NCBI GenBank assembly: GCA_029058705.1 | Contig: JAIDXA010000360.1 | Span: forward strand, 1-22,374 | Direction of reading: 5' to 3' | Length of the DNA stretch: 22,374 bases | Source: Paramuribaculum sp. | GTDB lineage: Bacteria; Bacteroidota; Bacteroidia; Bacteroidales; Muribaculaceae | In this document: positions 16,255 through 22,374 of the stretch, in pieces | How positions within the stretch are numbered: the stretch's first letter is position 1 | How the letters are laid out: the number at the start of each line of letters is the position of its first letter | The notes under the pieces: model-generated | Database searches by the model: none | What the model saw: the letters and a program-made list of their open reading frames with translations, nothing else | What the model was told of the DNA's origin: nothing | Position numbers and translations under genes: made by a program

Positions 16255-17088
16255 ATGCAGGCGACAAAACGACCGGAATCCGTAAGCCAACCTGCCAACG
16301 CATCTTTCTGGGAACACCTTGATGAGTTCCGTTCGCTCCTTATCCGCGGCGCGATAGTTCTGCTGCTATGCGGAATCGTTATATTCATCAAGATGCCAGA
16401 AATTTTCGACAACATCATACTTGCACCCAGCAATAACGATTTCCCTCTCTACCGTCTTCTTGACAAGCTGACAAAATCGGATCTACTGTTCTTGACAAAT
16501 GAAATTCCGACAGAATTCAACATCAAGCTTGTCAACATCTCTCTTGCATCGCAATTTATGCTCCACGTTTCAACATCGCTATGGTTGTCGTTTCTTGTAT
16601 GCGCACCATATCTGATCTATCTGATGTGGAAGTTTGTGGCTCCGGCTCTCTATCAGACAGAACGTCAGGCAATACGCAGCGCAATGCTGTTCAGTGCGGT
16701 CATGTTCTATATAGGGGTTGCCGTCAGCTACTTCATGATTTTCCCGCTGACCCTACGGTTTCTGGCCACATATCAACTCAGTCCGCAAATTCCCAACATA
16801 ATAGCCATCGACTCCTACATGGATACCCTGACAGGTCTGTCACTGGTAATGGGACTGACTTTCGAAATGCCAATGATGTCATGGCTGCTGGGCAAAATGG
16901 GACTCTTGACGAGATCGGTTTTCATACGCTATCGCCGCCATGCCGTCGTGGCATTAACAGTGCTTGCCGCAATCATCACACCTACGGGCGATCCTTTCAC
17001 ACTCTTCGTCGTATTCATTCCTCTTTATATCCTATGGGAACTTAGCGCCTGGCTTGTGCCACGCGAAAATACGTCAGCCGTAATTTGA
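16255..17088 (+). CDS. tatC: Twin-arginine translocase receptor subunit TatC
   Basis: TatC binds twin-arginine signal peptides and recruits TatA in the inner membrane. The 277 residues show the N-terminal cytoplasmic signature FWEHLDEFRSLLIRG (18-32, with Glu24 in the signal-binding region), six hydrophobic segments, a first periplasmic loop of about 60 residues (longer than usual, containing NNDFPLYRLLDKL), LYQTERQA between TM2 and TM3, FEMPMMSWLLGKMG, RYRRHAVVALTVLAAIITP, and the closing DPFTLFVVFIPLYILWELS. It is co-transcribed with tatA (18 nt gap). Tat substrates are not encoded nearby. Confidence 0.95.
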   Translation: MQATKRPESVSQPANASFWEHLDEFRSLLIRGAIVLLLCGIVIFIKMPEIFDNIILAPSNNDFPLYRLLDKLTKSDLLFLTNEIPTEFNIKLVNISLASQFMLHVSTSLWLSFLVCAPYLIYLMWKFVAPALYQTERQAIRSAMLFSAVMFYIGVAVSYFMIFPLTLRFLATYQLSPQIPNIIAIDSYMDTLTGLSLVMGLTFEMPMMSWLLGKMGLLTRSVFIRYRRHAVVALTVLAAIITPTGDPFTLFVVFIPLYILWELSAWLVPRENTSAVI

Positions 17089-17141
17089 CAAACTATCACC
17101 ATGGGCAAAATCCGGACAGTTAACACTTCCTGAAACGTATT

Positions 17142-17417
17142 CTATGAGCAGAACCGCGCAACAAGTGCAGCAACTTGATCAGGCGATGGAACGAGCTGTT
17201 CTTCCGGAGTGACTTCCACAAGATCCCCTACTCTTATACTTTCACAATCAGGCAGAATTTCTTCGGCATCAGAGAGTGTGACCGTCAGGTTCTCCGGACT
17301 GATCCGAAGCAACGCATCAGCTGCATACCTAAAAGGATCAGCTATATAATCTTCCACAGCCTGATAGATCCGGCGCGTAAAGTTCTCTATGATTCCTGCT
17401 GAAAATTTACCTTTCAT
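17142..17417 (-). CDS. Hypothetical 91-residue protein
   Basis: I do not recognise this protein. From ATG 17417 it reads MKGKFSAGIIENFTRRIYQA, then an acidic, soluble-looking sequence with SPENLTVTLSDAEEIL, RVGDLVEVTPEEQLVPSPDQ and a C-terminal VAALVARFCS. No membrane segment or known motif is seen. An upstream ATG (17453) would add 12 residues of low-complexity lysine-rich sequence and is less likely. It converges on tatC with a 53-nt gap that holds no obvious terminator. The coherent amphipathic composition argues for a real gene, but there is no homology I can name. Confidence 0.5.
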   Translation of the reverse strand: MKGKFSAGIIENFTRRIYQAVEDYIADPFRYAADALLRISPENLTVTLSDAEEILPDCESIRVGDLVEVTPEEQLVPSPDQVAALVARFCS

Positions 17418-17553
17418 ATTCTGCTGTTTTTTTATTTTTAAACAGATAGACAACTCTCAACCGGCATCAAATCCTAAACAGTTGAGCTTCATTATCTACA
17501 CACAAAACAACTACATAGCGCTATTGGTTTAGAGAGAGTTTGGATTTAAATCA

Positions 17554-17720
17554 AATCAAGACTGAGCGGATTTTTTGAGCGAATTCAGCGAGCTGAAAAA
17601 GGGGCATAGCGGGCTATGCGACTGGTGAGACGTGGAGGGATTCGCCAAAAAAGATCGCAGGGTTATTTTGAAGTTTCCACCTTTCATTCATTTTATTGTC
17701 AACACGGTTTAAATTCAAAC
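17554..17720. repeat. Structured intergenic repeat, copy A
   Basis: 167 bp that recur, roughly 85-90% identical by eye, at 18846-19008. The element can fold into a long imperfect stem: CTG-GCGG-T6-GCGAAT (17562-17584) against ATTCGCC-A6-GATCGC-AG (17640-17660), enclosing a perfect hairpin GCATAGC-GG-GCTATGC (17604-17619) and a second hairpin TTCAGC-GA-GCTGAA (17584-17597). A conserved tail (TTCCACCTTTCATTCATTTT) follows. No open frame of its own is convincing. Confidence 0.85.
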
Positions 17721-17812
17721 ATCCCCATTAGACATGGCGAATCAATTTTACTCCACGAAGATATCGCAAAATAATGTGGGCGAAAAAGACACTGACATTT
17801 ATATAAATTTCG

Positions 17813-17820
17813 TATATTTG
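17813..17820 (+). promoter_or_regulatory. -7 box for the membrane-protein gene at 17841
   Basis: TATATTTG matches TAnnTTTG and lies 20 nt before the ATG. No TTG is found at the expected -33 position. Confidence 0.45.
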
Positions 17821-17840
17821 TCAAAATTTACAATGCAATT

Positions 17841-18530
17841 ATGGAAATGCAAGCTTCACACAACAATAGATCGACATCAGTTATTTCGTGGATCGGCTTT
17901 GGATTAGCCATTACTGTCTTCCTACTAATATGGTTTGTAAATATTCTTGTGTTCAATTGGATGGGCGAAGATGCAATTCATATTACAGCATTATATATGT
18001 TGGTTATTTTGCCCGGAGGAATACTTGGAGTCATGGCACTGATTTTTTCCATCGTTGGTTTAACTATGGCTATAAAAAACAATACTCCGCGTTGGATAGG
18101 CACTACCGGCATAATAATGTGTGTCTTGAGTATTCTTAGCTTCTTCGTTCCTATTGTGTGCGCTGGAATGATGGAAAACAAAACAATGGAGATTGAAAAT
18201 ACTGAACCTATCAGATTGTCGGACGAAGCTATCACAGAAGATGTTACGATTCAAATTTTTAGCATTAGCAGAGTACGTTGCATAAATAATAAGAATTCGT
18301 CAAGTACAGTAGTCGGAAATATGAGCACATATGACTATGATTTTGATAAACAACTGTCAAATTGGCTAAAAATGAACAAAGTGGATTCGACCACAGGAAT
18401 TATAGTAAATTCTACAAAAGATGCAGATTATTCAGATATAACAAAAGTCATAGATACACTGAATAAAAACGGAATATCCAAATTCAAATTGTCAAGTAGC
18501 CTCAGTGATTCAGATTATTTTCGAAAATAA
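17841..18530 (+). CDS. Membrane protein of unknown function with a C-terminal extracytoplasmic domain
   Basis: A 229-residue protein that I do not recognise. Three hydrophobic segments lie at about 14-38, 47-77 and 85-110, in an arrangement similar to small DUF4190-like membrane proteins (PGGILGVMALIFSIVGLTMA). A polar domain of about 115 residues follows, ending VDSTTGIIVNSTKDADYSDI and TKVIDTLNKNGISKFKLSSS, which resembles the strand-helix-strand fold of the ExbD/TolR periplasmic domain; that comparison is weak and is inference. The gene is A+T-rich and sits alone between two copies of the repeat, with its own -7 box and a small A/T hairpin after the stop. The start is ATG 17841 or 17847. 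Confidence 0.7.
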   Translation: MEMQASHNNRSTSVISWIGFGLAITVFLLIWFVNILVFNWMGEDAIHITALYMLVILPGGILGVMALIFSIVGLTMAIKNNTPRWIGTTGIIMCVLSILSFFVPIVCAGMMENKTMEIENTEPIRLSDEAITEDVTIQIFSISRVRCINNKNSSSTVVGNMSTYDYDFDKQLSNWLKMNKVDSTTGIIVNSTKDADYSDITKVIDTLNKNGISKFKLSSSLSDSDYFRK

Positions 18531-18544
18531 AAAGAGCTTTTTAT
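18527..18544 (+). terminator. Small A/T hairpin overlapping the stop of the preceding gene
   Basis: ATAAAAAG (18527-18534) and CTTTTTAT (18537-18544) are perfect inverted repeats with a 2-nt centre, ending in a T-run. It is short and A/T-only, so termination is uncertain. Confidence 0.4.
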
Positions 18545-18635
18545 TTGTTAAGGGGGATGATGCTGCGGAAACGTTATCGTTTGCGCACCCGTGTAATCAT
18601 ACATTATAGGTCGCGACCGAAGGCTTAATAGTTGA

Positions 18636-18854
18636 AGTAACTGGCAATATCGCCCATCTCGCGTCCGAGATTATACTGCGATCAATCCACAGACCGCAGA
18701 ACGAATTGTCGTTATTACTGACATAAATACCGACGCATACATAGGGGCAGTTGCAAAACCCGGTTGAAGTGTTAAAGAACTACCCGAGGATAAAATAATT
18801 TTAACGCATAATATTAGTTTTGAAAGCCTGAAAAGTAAGAGAATCAATCAAGAC
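18636..18854 (+). pseudogene. Gene remnant between repeat copies
   Basis: One frame from 18636 stays open to the stop at 18855-18857 apart from a single TGA at 18765-18767. It contains protein-like runs: YTAINPQTAERIVVITDIN, DAYIGAVAKPG before the TGA, and SVKELPEDKIILTHNISFES after it. There is no start codon at the left edge, because a TGA at 18633-18635 precedes it, and a neighbouring frame (IVEVTGNIAHLASEI) may hold the original upstream part, suggesting a frameshift. The last 9 bp run into repeat copy B. The original function is not recognisable. The rest of 18545-18635 holds nothing I can name. Confidence 0.3.
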
Positions 18855-19008
18855 TGAGCGGATTATTTGAACGAATTCCACGAGTTGAAAAAGGAGCATA
18901 GCGGGCTATGCGACAGGTGAGACTTGGGGGAATTCGCCAGAAAGGTCGCAAGGTTATTTTGAAGGTTCCACCTTTCATTCATTTTATTGTCAGTACGTAA
19001 ATTCAAAC
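18846..19008. repeat. Structured intergenic repeat, copy B
   Basis: Second copy of the element at 17554-17720, same orientation, offset 1292 bp at its left end. The GCATAGC-GG-GCTATGC hairpin is unchanged (18896-18911). In the hairpin beside it one G-C pair has become A-T, a compensatory change, although one other pair is lost. Copy B is 4 bp shorter, by one base in the A-run and three near the right end. Confidence 0.85.
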
Positions 19009-19059
19009 ACTCTCTCAGATCACGATGCCGCGCGAAGCTTTGCCGGATGCCGCAATGTG

Positions 19060-19097
19060 AAAAAGAGAGCGGTGTGTCTGACTGACACACCGCTCTC
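19060..19097 (-). terminator. Intrinsic terminator of the exbB-exbD-exbD-tonB operon
   Basis: A perfect 14-bp stem (19065-19078/19084-19097) with a 5-nt loop is followed on the minus strand by T5 (19064-19060). It starts 23 nt after the tonB stop. Confidence 0.9.
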
Positions 19098-19119
19098 ATA
19101 TTATCATAATCTTAATTGA

Positions 19120-19992
19120 TTACTTTGTAAGCTTGAAGGTAATAGGAAGGGTATACCACACATTAACTGCGTTACCGTTCATCTTACCGGGAGTGAACTT
19201 CTTAAGAGTCTTGATCACTCGTTTTGCTTCTTTATCAAGATCCGGGTCTTTTCCGCGAACCACTTTAACTTCACCGATCGAGCCGTTTTTCGTTACAACG
19301 AACTGAACTACGACTTTTCCCTCAATACCGTTTTCCTGAGCAACGCTCGGATAGCGGATATTCTTGGACACATCAGCGAGAAGCGCGGACTCACCACCGG
19401 GATAAACCGGCATCTGCTCCACTGAAGTAAAGACTTTATTGTCATCTTCCTTCTTCTCAACCCTCGGAGGTTCGGGTCTGGGCTCGTCAACAACTACAAC
19501 GTCTCTGTGTTCCTGCGCATCTATGATGTCATCAACACCCTGATCCTGGTTCTGACTACCGATAGCTGTAGTGTTTTCTTGGAGTTCGTCCTGATTCTTG
19601 ATCTGTTCTGTCACCTTATCGTCATCCATAATGGCGATCTCAGTAAGTTTAACCGTGTTAAGAAGTTCTTCTTTAATAACTTCTTCTTTGGGCTCCTCAT
19701 ACTTCTGAGGTTCTTCCTCGGGAGTTTCCTCCTCCTGGGCGTCCTCAGTCACCATTTCAACGAGAGCCTGCTCGTTCTCATCCTCGGGTCGGGCTTCCGC
19801 TGCTGCGATAACAGTATTAACCAAAACCGCAAGCACTGCGACGAGGGCAAGAATGATAAGGATAACAATCATCGCGCGGTTATGACGTTTTGCGGAATCG
19901 GAGCGGAGCTCGTAGGCACCATACTCCTTGTTTTTCCCGTCAAAGACAATATCACGCCATTCTTTTGATGAAAGATCTACATCTTTTGCCAT
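19120..19992 (-). CDS. tonB: Energy transducer TonB
   Basis: TonB carries proton-motive energy from the ExbB/ExbD motor across the periplasm to outer-membrane TonB-dependent transporters. The 290 residues have the Bacteroidota layout: a cytoplasmic start with DIVFDGKNKEYGAYELR (14-30), one membrane helix (about 40-64), a long acidic periplasmic spacer rich in Glu and Pro (about 68-190), and a TonB C-terminal domain (about 200-290, MPVYPGGESALLADVSKNI, GKVVVQFVVTKNGSIGEVKV and a closing YTLPITFKL). The spacer is unusually acidic rather than the Pro-Lys type of E. coli. It is the last gene of the operon, 44 nt after exbD. Confidence 0.95.
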   Translation of the reverse strand: MAKDVDLSSKEWRDIVFDGKNKEYGAYELRSDSAKRHNRAMIVILIILALVAVLAVLVNTVIAAAEARPEDENEQALVEMVTEDAQEEETPEEEPQKYEEPKEEVIKEELLNTVKLTEIAIMDDDKVTEQIKNQDELQENTTAIGSQNQDQGVDDIIDAQEHRDVVVVDEPRPEPPRVEKKEDDNKVFTSVEQMPVYPGGESALLADVSKNIRYPSVAQENGIEGKVVVQFVVTKNGSIGEVKVVRGKDPDLDKEAKRVIKTLKKFTPGKMNGNAVNVWYTLPITFKLTK

Positions 19993-20036
19993 ATCTTATT
20001 CAAATTTTGGAGTTCAACATAAAATCATTCATCAAA

Positions 20037-20801
20037 TTATTTCGAAGGATGCTTCTTCAGATAATCTTCAAGCATCAGAGAGTCAATCTTGTTCATATTG
20101 TCAATCTGATAACGCGAAATCTGGTTGATCTGCATTTCGTCGAGAGCTCCGATCAGGCCTTCCCAAGAAGCACGGTTGGTAGCCTTTATGACAACAACCG
20201 GACGGGTCAGGGTAGAGTCGTTACGGATTTCTTTTGCGCGTGCCTGATAGATACTGTCGTTAGCATCTTTGTTGGAAGACAGCTTCTTTTCACGCCAATC
20301 CTTTTTCAGGACATCGATCTTTGAAAGAACGGCAGTGTTGCGGTCGTGGAGGATTTTGCGGATACCACGCTGAACGTTACCCTCGTTGCCGATAAAAGCT
20401 TCCTGCGACAGTTTGTTGTTGGGCAGAGAGCCAGTCGAGATGAACGCCTGAATGGCGTCATTGTCAACCTCGGGTTTACCTTCGTAGTAGTAAACGATGT
20501 TCATGGGTTTGCCATTTTCATCCTTCTTGATGTTACCTTCCGCGTCGCGTTCGGTATCAACAATGAGGGTAATGGCCTCTGATTCTTTAGCTTGGTTCAT
20601 GTCAGACTGTTCGACCTTCTCGTTTGTAGGGAGTGTGATCTGAAGAGTCTGGGATTTGATCATTGTGGTACAAAGCATAAAGAATGTAATCAAAAGCATG
20701 TTCATATCCACCATGGGCGTGAAGTCCACATGGATCGACATCTTCTTCTGGGCGCCTTTTTTCTTTTTGCCGCCCTTGTCTGATTGTTCTATCTGTGCCA
20801 T
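20037..20801 (-). CDS. exbD: ExbD/TolR family biopolymer transport protein (longer copy)
   Basis: ExbD dimers sit inside the ExbB pentamer and use a membrane aspartate for proton-driven torque. The 254 residues have a Lys-rich N-terminus, one membrane helix with FTPMVDMNMLLITFFML (Asp32 is the proton-carrying residue), and a periplasmic domain of about 200 residues, longer than E. coli ExbD (141 in total). Inserted segments include TERDAEGNIKKDENGKPMNI. The end (ISRYQIDNMNKIDSLMLEDY) follows the usual peptidoglycan-side fold. It follows the other exbD by 5 nt, so translation is probably coupled and both are likely made together. Confidence 0.94.
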   Translation of the reverse strand: MAQIEQSDKGGKKKKGAQKKMSIHVDFTPMVDMNMLLITFFMLCTTMIKSQTLQITLPTNEKVEQSDMNQAKESEAITLIVDTERDAEGNIKKDENGKPMNIVYYYEGKPEVDNDAIQAFISTGSLPNNKLSQEAFIGNEGNVQRGIRKILHDRNTAVLSKIDVLKKDWREKKLSSNKDANDSIYQARAKEIRNDSTLTRPVVVIKATNRASWEGLIGALDEMQINQISRYQIDNMNKIDSLMLEDYLKKHPSK

Positions 20802-20806
20802 AATGA

Positions 20807-21523
20807 TTAATCCTGTTCGGTTTTAAGAGCAGTCATCAAGCTGAAACGGTTCATCTTGAGAGTCTGGAGATTGTCAAGAACGTTGTGAACTGTTTCATAG
20901 GGAGTATCCTTGTCGGCTTTGACGGCGATACCTTCACCTTTTTTCATCTGGCTCTGGAGATTTTCGTTGCCTGAAGAATAAATGGCACGCATCCAGATCT
21001 GGAATTCATTGGGTTTTGTAAGGTCTTTGTTGTCATCCAACGGGATACCGACACCGGGGTTGCTCATGTCAGTGATGTACTTGTCCTGTTCGGTCTGAGA
21101 CATTGCGAGGAACTTCTTCATGTCCTTCATCGGGACACCGAAAGAGCCGATTTTAGAAAAGGCATCAACTTCAGCTTCGGTGAGGTTCACCTTGTTGGAG
21201 TGAGTCTTATTGTACTCGGCAACGGCATTTTTGAGTACTTCCTTACGGATGGGCTCAGTTGCCCATTCACCACCTGCCACATTCGGATCAGCCTCACCTG
21301 CAATCGAGATGAAGACTTTCCCTTCCGGGCTTACGAGAATCGAAGCGAGGTTGGCGGTAGGGACCTTCGTTTCAGAAACTGATGAAGGAGTCAGCACTGT
21401 GACAGGTTCTTTCTGAAGGAAGGTAGAAGTCAACATGAAGAAAGTAAGCAAAAGAACAGTAACGTCACTCATCGCAGTCATGTCGATGAGGGTACTCTTT
21501 CTTTTAATTTTTACTTTTCCCAT
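20807..21523 (-). CDS. exbD: ExbD/TolR family biopolymer transport protein (second copy)
   Basis: A 238-residue paralogue of the next gene. It starts MGKVKIKRKSTLIDMTAMSD and has one membrane helix in which Asp20 (MSDVTVLLLTFFML) takes the proton-carrying position. The periplasmic part (about 45-238) has a long middle insertion (about 75-175) with VDAFSKIGSFGVPMKDMKKF, and ends with IAVKADKDTPYETVHNVLDN, the conserved ExbD periplasmic repeat. Two unequal ExbDs in tandem are usual for Bacteroidota TonB loci and may form a heterodimer. It lies 46 nt after exbB. Confidence 0.93.
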   Translation of the reverse strand: MGKVKIKRKSTLIDMTAMSDVTVLLLTFFMLTSTFLQKEPVTVLTPSSVSETKVPTANLASILVSPEGKVFISIAGEADPNVAGGEWATEPIRKEVLKNAVAEYNKTHSNKVNLTEAEVDAFSKIGSFGVPMKDMKKFLAMSQTEQDKYITDMSNPGVGIPLDDNKDLTKPNEFQIWMRAIYSSGNENLQSQMKKGEGIAVKADKDTPYETVHNVLDNLQTLKMNRFSLMTALKTEQD

Positions 21524-21569
21524 ATTACTTAATTATATAGATTGGAATTAATAAATTAGGTAATATGGA

Positions 21570-22374
21570 TTAGTGAGTAGCTGCGAATGTCTGAACAATC
21601 GAGAAGCCGATTTCGTCGATAGCGTAAGTAAGGTTATCGATTTTGTTGGTGTAGAAGTTGTAGGAGATTACAGCGAATGCACCAGTCGCGATACCGAATG
21701 CGGTATTGATAAGTGCTTCCGAGATACCGGTAGAGAGTTCGGTCGAGTCAGGAGCACCAGACTGAGCAAGTGCCTGGAACGACTTGATCATACCCATCAC
21801 AGTACCGAGAAGACCGACGAGAGTACCGAGGGTTGTCATGGTAGCAACGATGGGGAGATTCTGCTGAAGAGCGGGCATTTCGAGAGCGGTTGCTTCTTCA
21901 ACTTCCTTCTGAAGCATGGCAACTTTCTGTTCTTTTGTAAGTTCAGTGTTGGCGTCCATTTCCTGATATTTCACGAGAGCGGCAGCAACTACAGCGGCAA
22001 CAGAACCTTTCTGTTTTTCGCAAAGAGCTTTTGCACCAGCGATATCTTTCTTCTGAAGGCAAGCCTTTACACCGGCAACGAATTTAGCGATGTTGCCTTT
22101 ACCTTTAGCTGACTTCATGGCGATGAAACGTTCAACAGAAAGAACGATTACGGTAAGGAACAGAGTCTGAAGAATAGGCACGATGAAACCACCTTTATAG
22201 ATAGTTCCCCAAAGGTCGATGGGGTGACCTTCTTCGAAGTGTGATTCATGTCCGAACCAGAACATGAACAGACAGATTGCTACTACAAAACAAGCGCAGA
22301 TAACCAAAAAGGCATTTTTGATACCGGTTACATTGCTACCTGAGTTAGCAACTTTCTTTGCAGCGGGCTTAGCC
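21570..22374 (-). CDS. exbB: MotA/TolQ/ExbB proton channel family protein, 5' end outside window
   Basis: ExbB pentamers form the proton channel and stator that power TonB. The frame is open to the window edge (first complete codon at 22373), and the residues before the TTG at 22307 (AKPAAKKVANSGSNVTGIKN) read as a normal Bacteroidota ExbB start, so the true start lies beyond 22374. Four hydrophobic segments are seen: AFLVICACFVVAICLFMFWF, FIVPILQTLFLTVIVLSVER, TMTTLGTLVGLLGTVMGMI (the family signature) and NTAFGIATGAFAVISY. First gene in this window of the exbB-exbD-exbD-tonB operon; its promoter is not included. Confidence 0.94.
   Translation of the reverse strand, partial: AKPAAKKVANSGSNVTGIKNAFLVICACFVVAICLFMFWFGHESHFEEGHPIDLWGTIYKGGFIVPILQTLFLTVIVLSVERFIAMKSAKGKGNIAKFVAGVKACLQKKDIAGAKALCEKQKGSVAAVVAAALVKYQEMDANTELTKEQKVAMLQKEVEEATALEMPALQQNLPIVATMTTLGTLVGLLGTVMGMIKSFQALAQSGAPDSTELSTGISEALINTAFGIATGAFAVISYNFYTNKIDNLTYAIDEIGFSIVQTFAATH

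Noticed and set aside
17554..19008. CRISPR array or tandem duplication
   Set aside because: Only two copies, 165 bp long and 1.29 kb apart; no short regularly spaced repeats anywhere in the window.
18863..19099. 78-codon minus-strand frame over repeat copy B and the tonB terminator
   Set aside because: It runs through a structured repeat and a terminator, and copy A does not keep an equivalent frame with a start.

Overview
The window looks like a chromosomal segment of a Bacteroidales bacterium, most likely a gut Muribaculaceae-type organism. The family-level call is inference. The evidence is a Bacteroidota pattern of promoters (TAnnTTTG -7 boxes, in the best two cases with a TTG/TTTG element 20 bp upstream), start codons mostly without Shine-Dalgarno sequences, a Bacteroidota-style TonB/ExbD/ExbD/ExbB cluster, an etfB-etfA-acyl-CoA dehydrogenase operon, and a PurF-like protein starting MGGFFG.

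Layout. 1-3720 (+): the 3' part of purL (FGAM synthase), a strong terminator, then a PurF-type phosphoribosyltransferase whose glutaminase domain has lost its catalytic residues. 3923-7743 (+): an excellent promoter, etfB, etfA and a long acyl-CoA dehydrogenase, closed by a 24-bp perfect hairpin. 7744-10239: a region unlike its surroundings. It holds a decayed or non-coding stretch with one broken minus-strand frame, then two A+T-rich minus-strand genes: a uracil-DNA-glycosylase-like protein followed by a core NAD+-dependent DNA ligase homologue. 10417-13481 (-): two sodium:neurotransmitter-symporter-family transporters with a small single-pass membrane protein between them. 13746-14762 (+): a VanZ-GNAT fusion. 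14843-15721 (-): fabD, divergent from tatA-tatC (16006-17088, +), with two -7 boxes facing each other 13 bp apart. 17142-17417 (-): an unrecognised 91-residue protein. 17554-19008: two copies of a structured intergenic repeat, 1292 bp apart, enclosing an A+T-rich membrane-protein gene and a gene remnant. 19060-22374 (-): the TonB-system operon exbB (cut by the window edge), exbD, exbD, tonB and its terminator.

How the genes work together. Most of the window is housekeeping: purine synthesis, electron transfer from acyl-CoA oxidation, fatty-acid initiation, Tat export, and outer-membrane energisation by TonB. The parts least explained by known biology are the UDG-like/ligase pair, the repeat-bounded unit, the PurF-like protein without a glutaminase centre, and the broken frame at 7775-8200. 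No tRNA, rRNA, CRISPR array, transposase or integrase was recognised.
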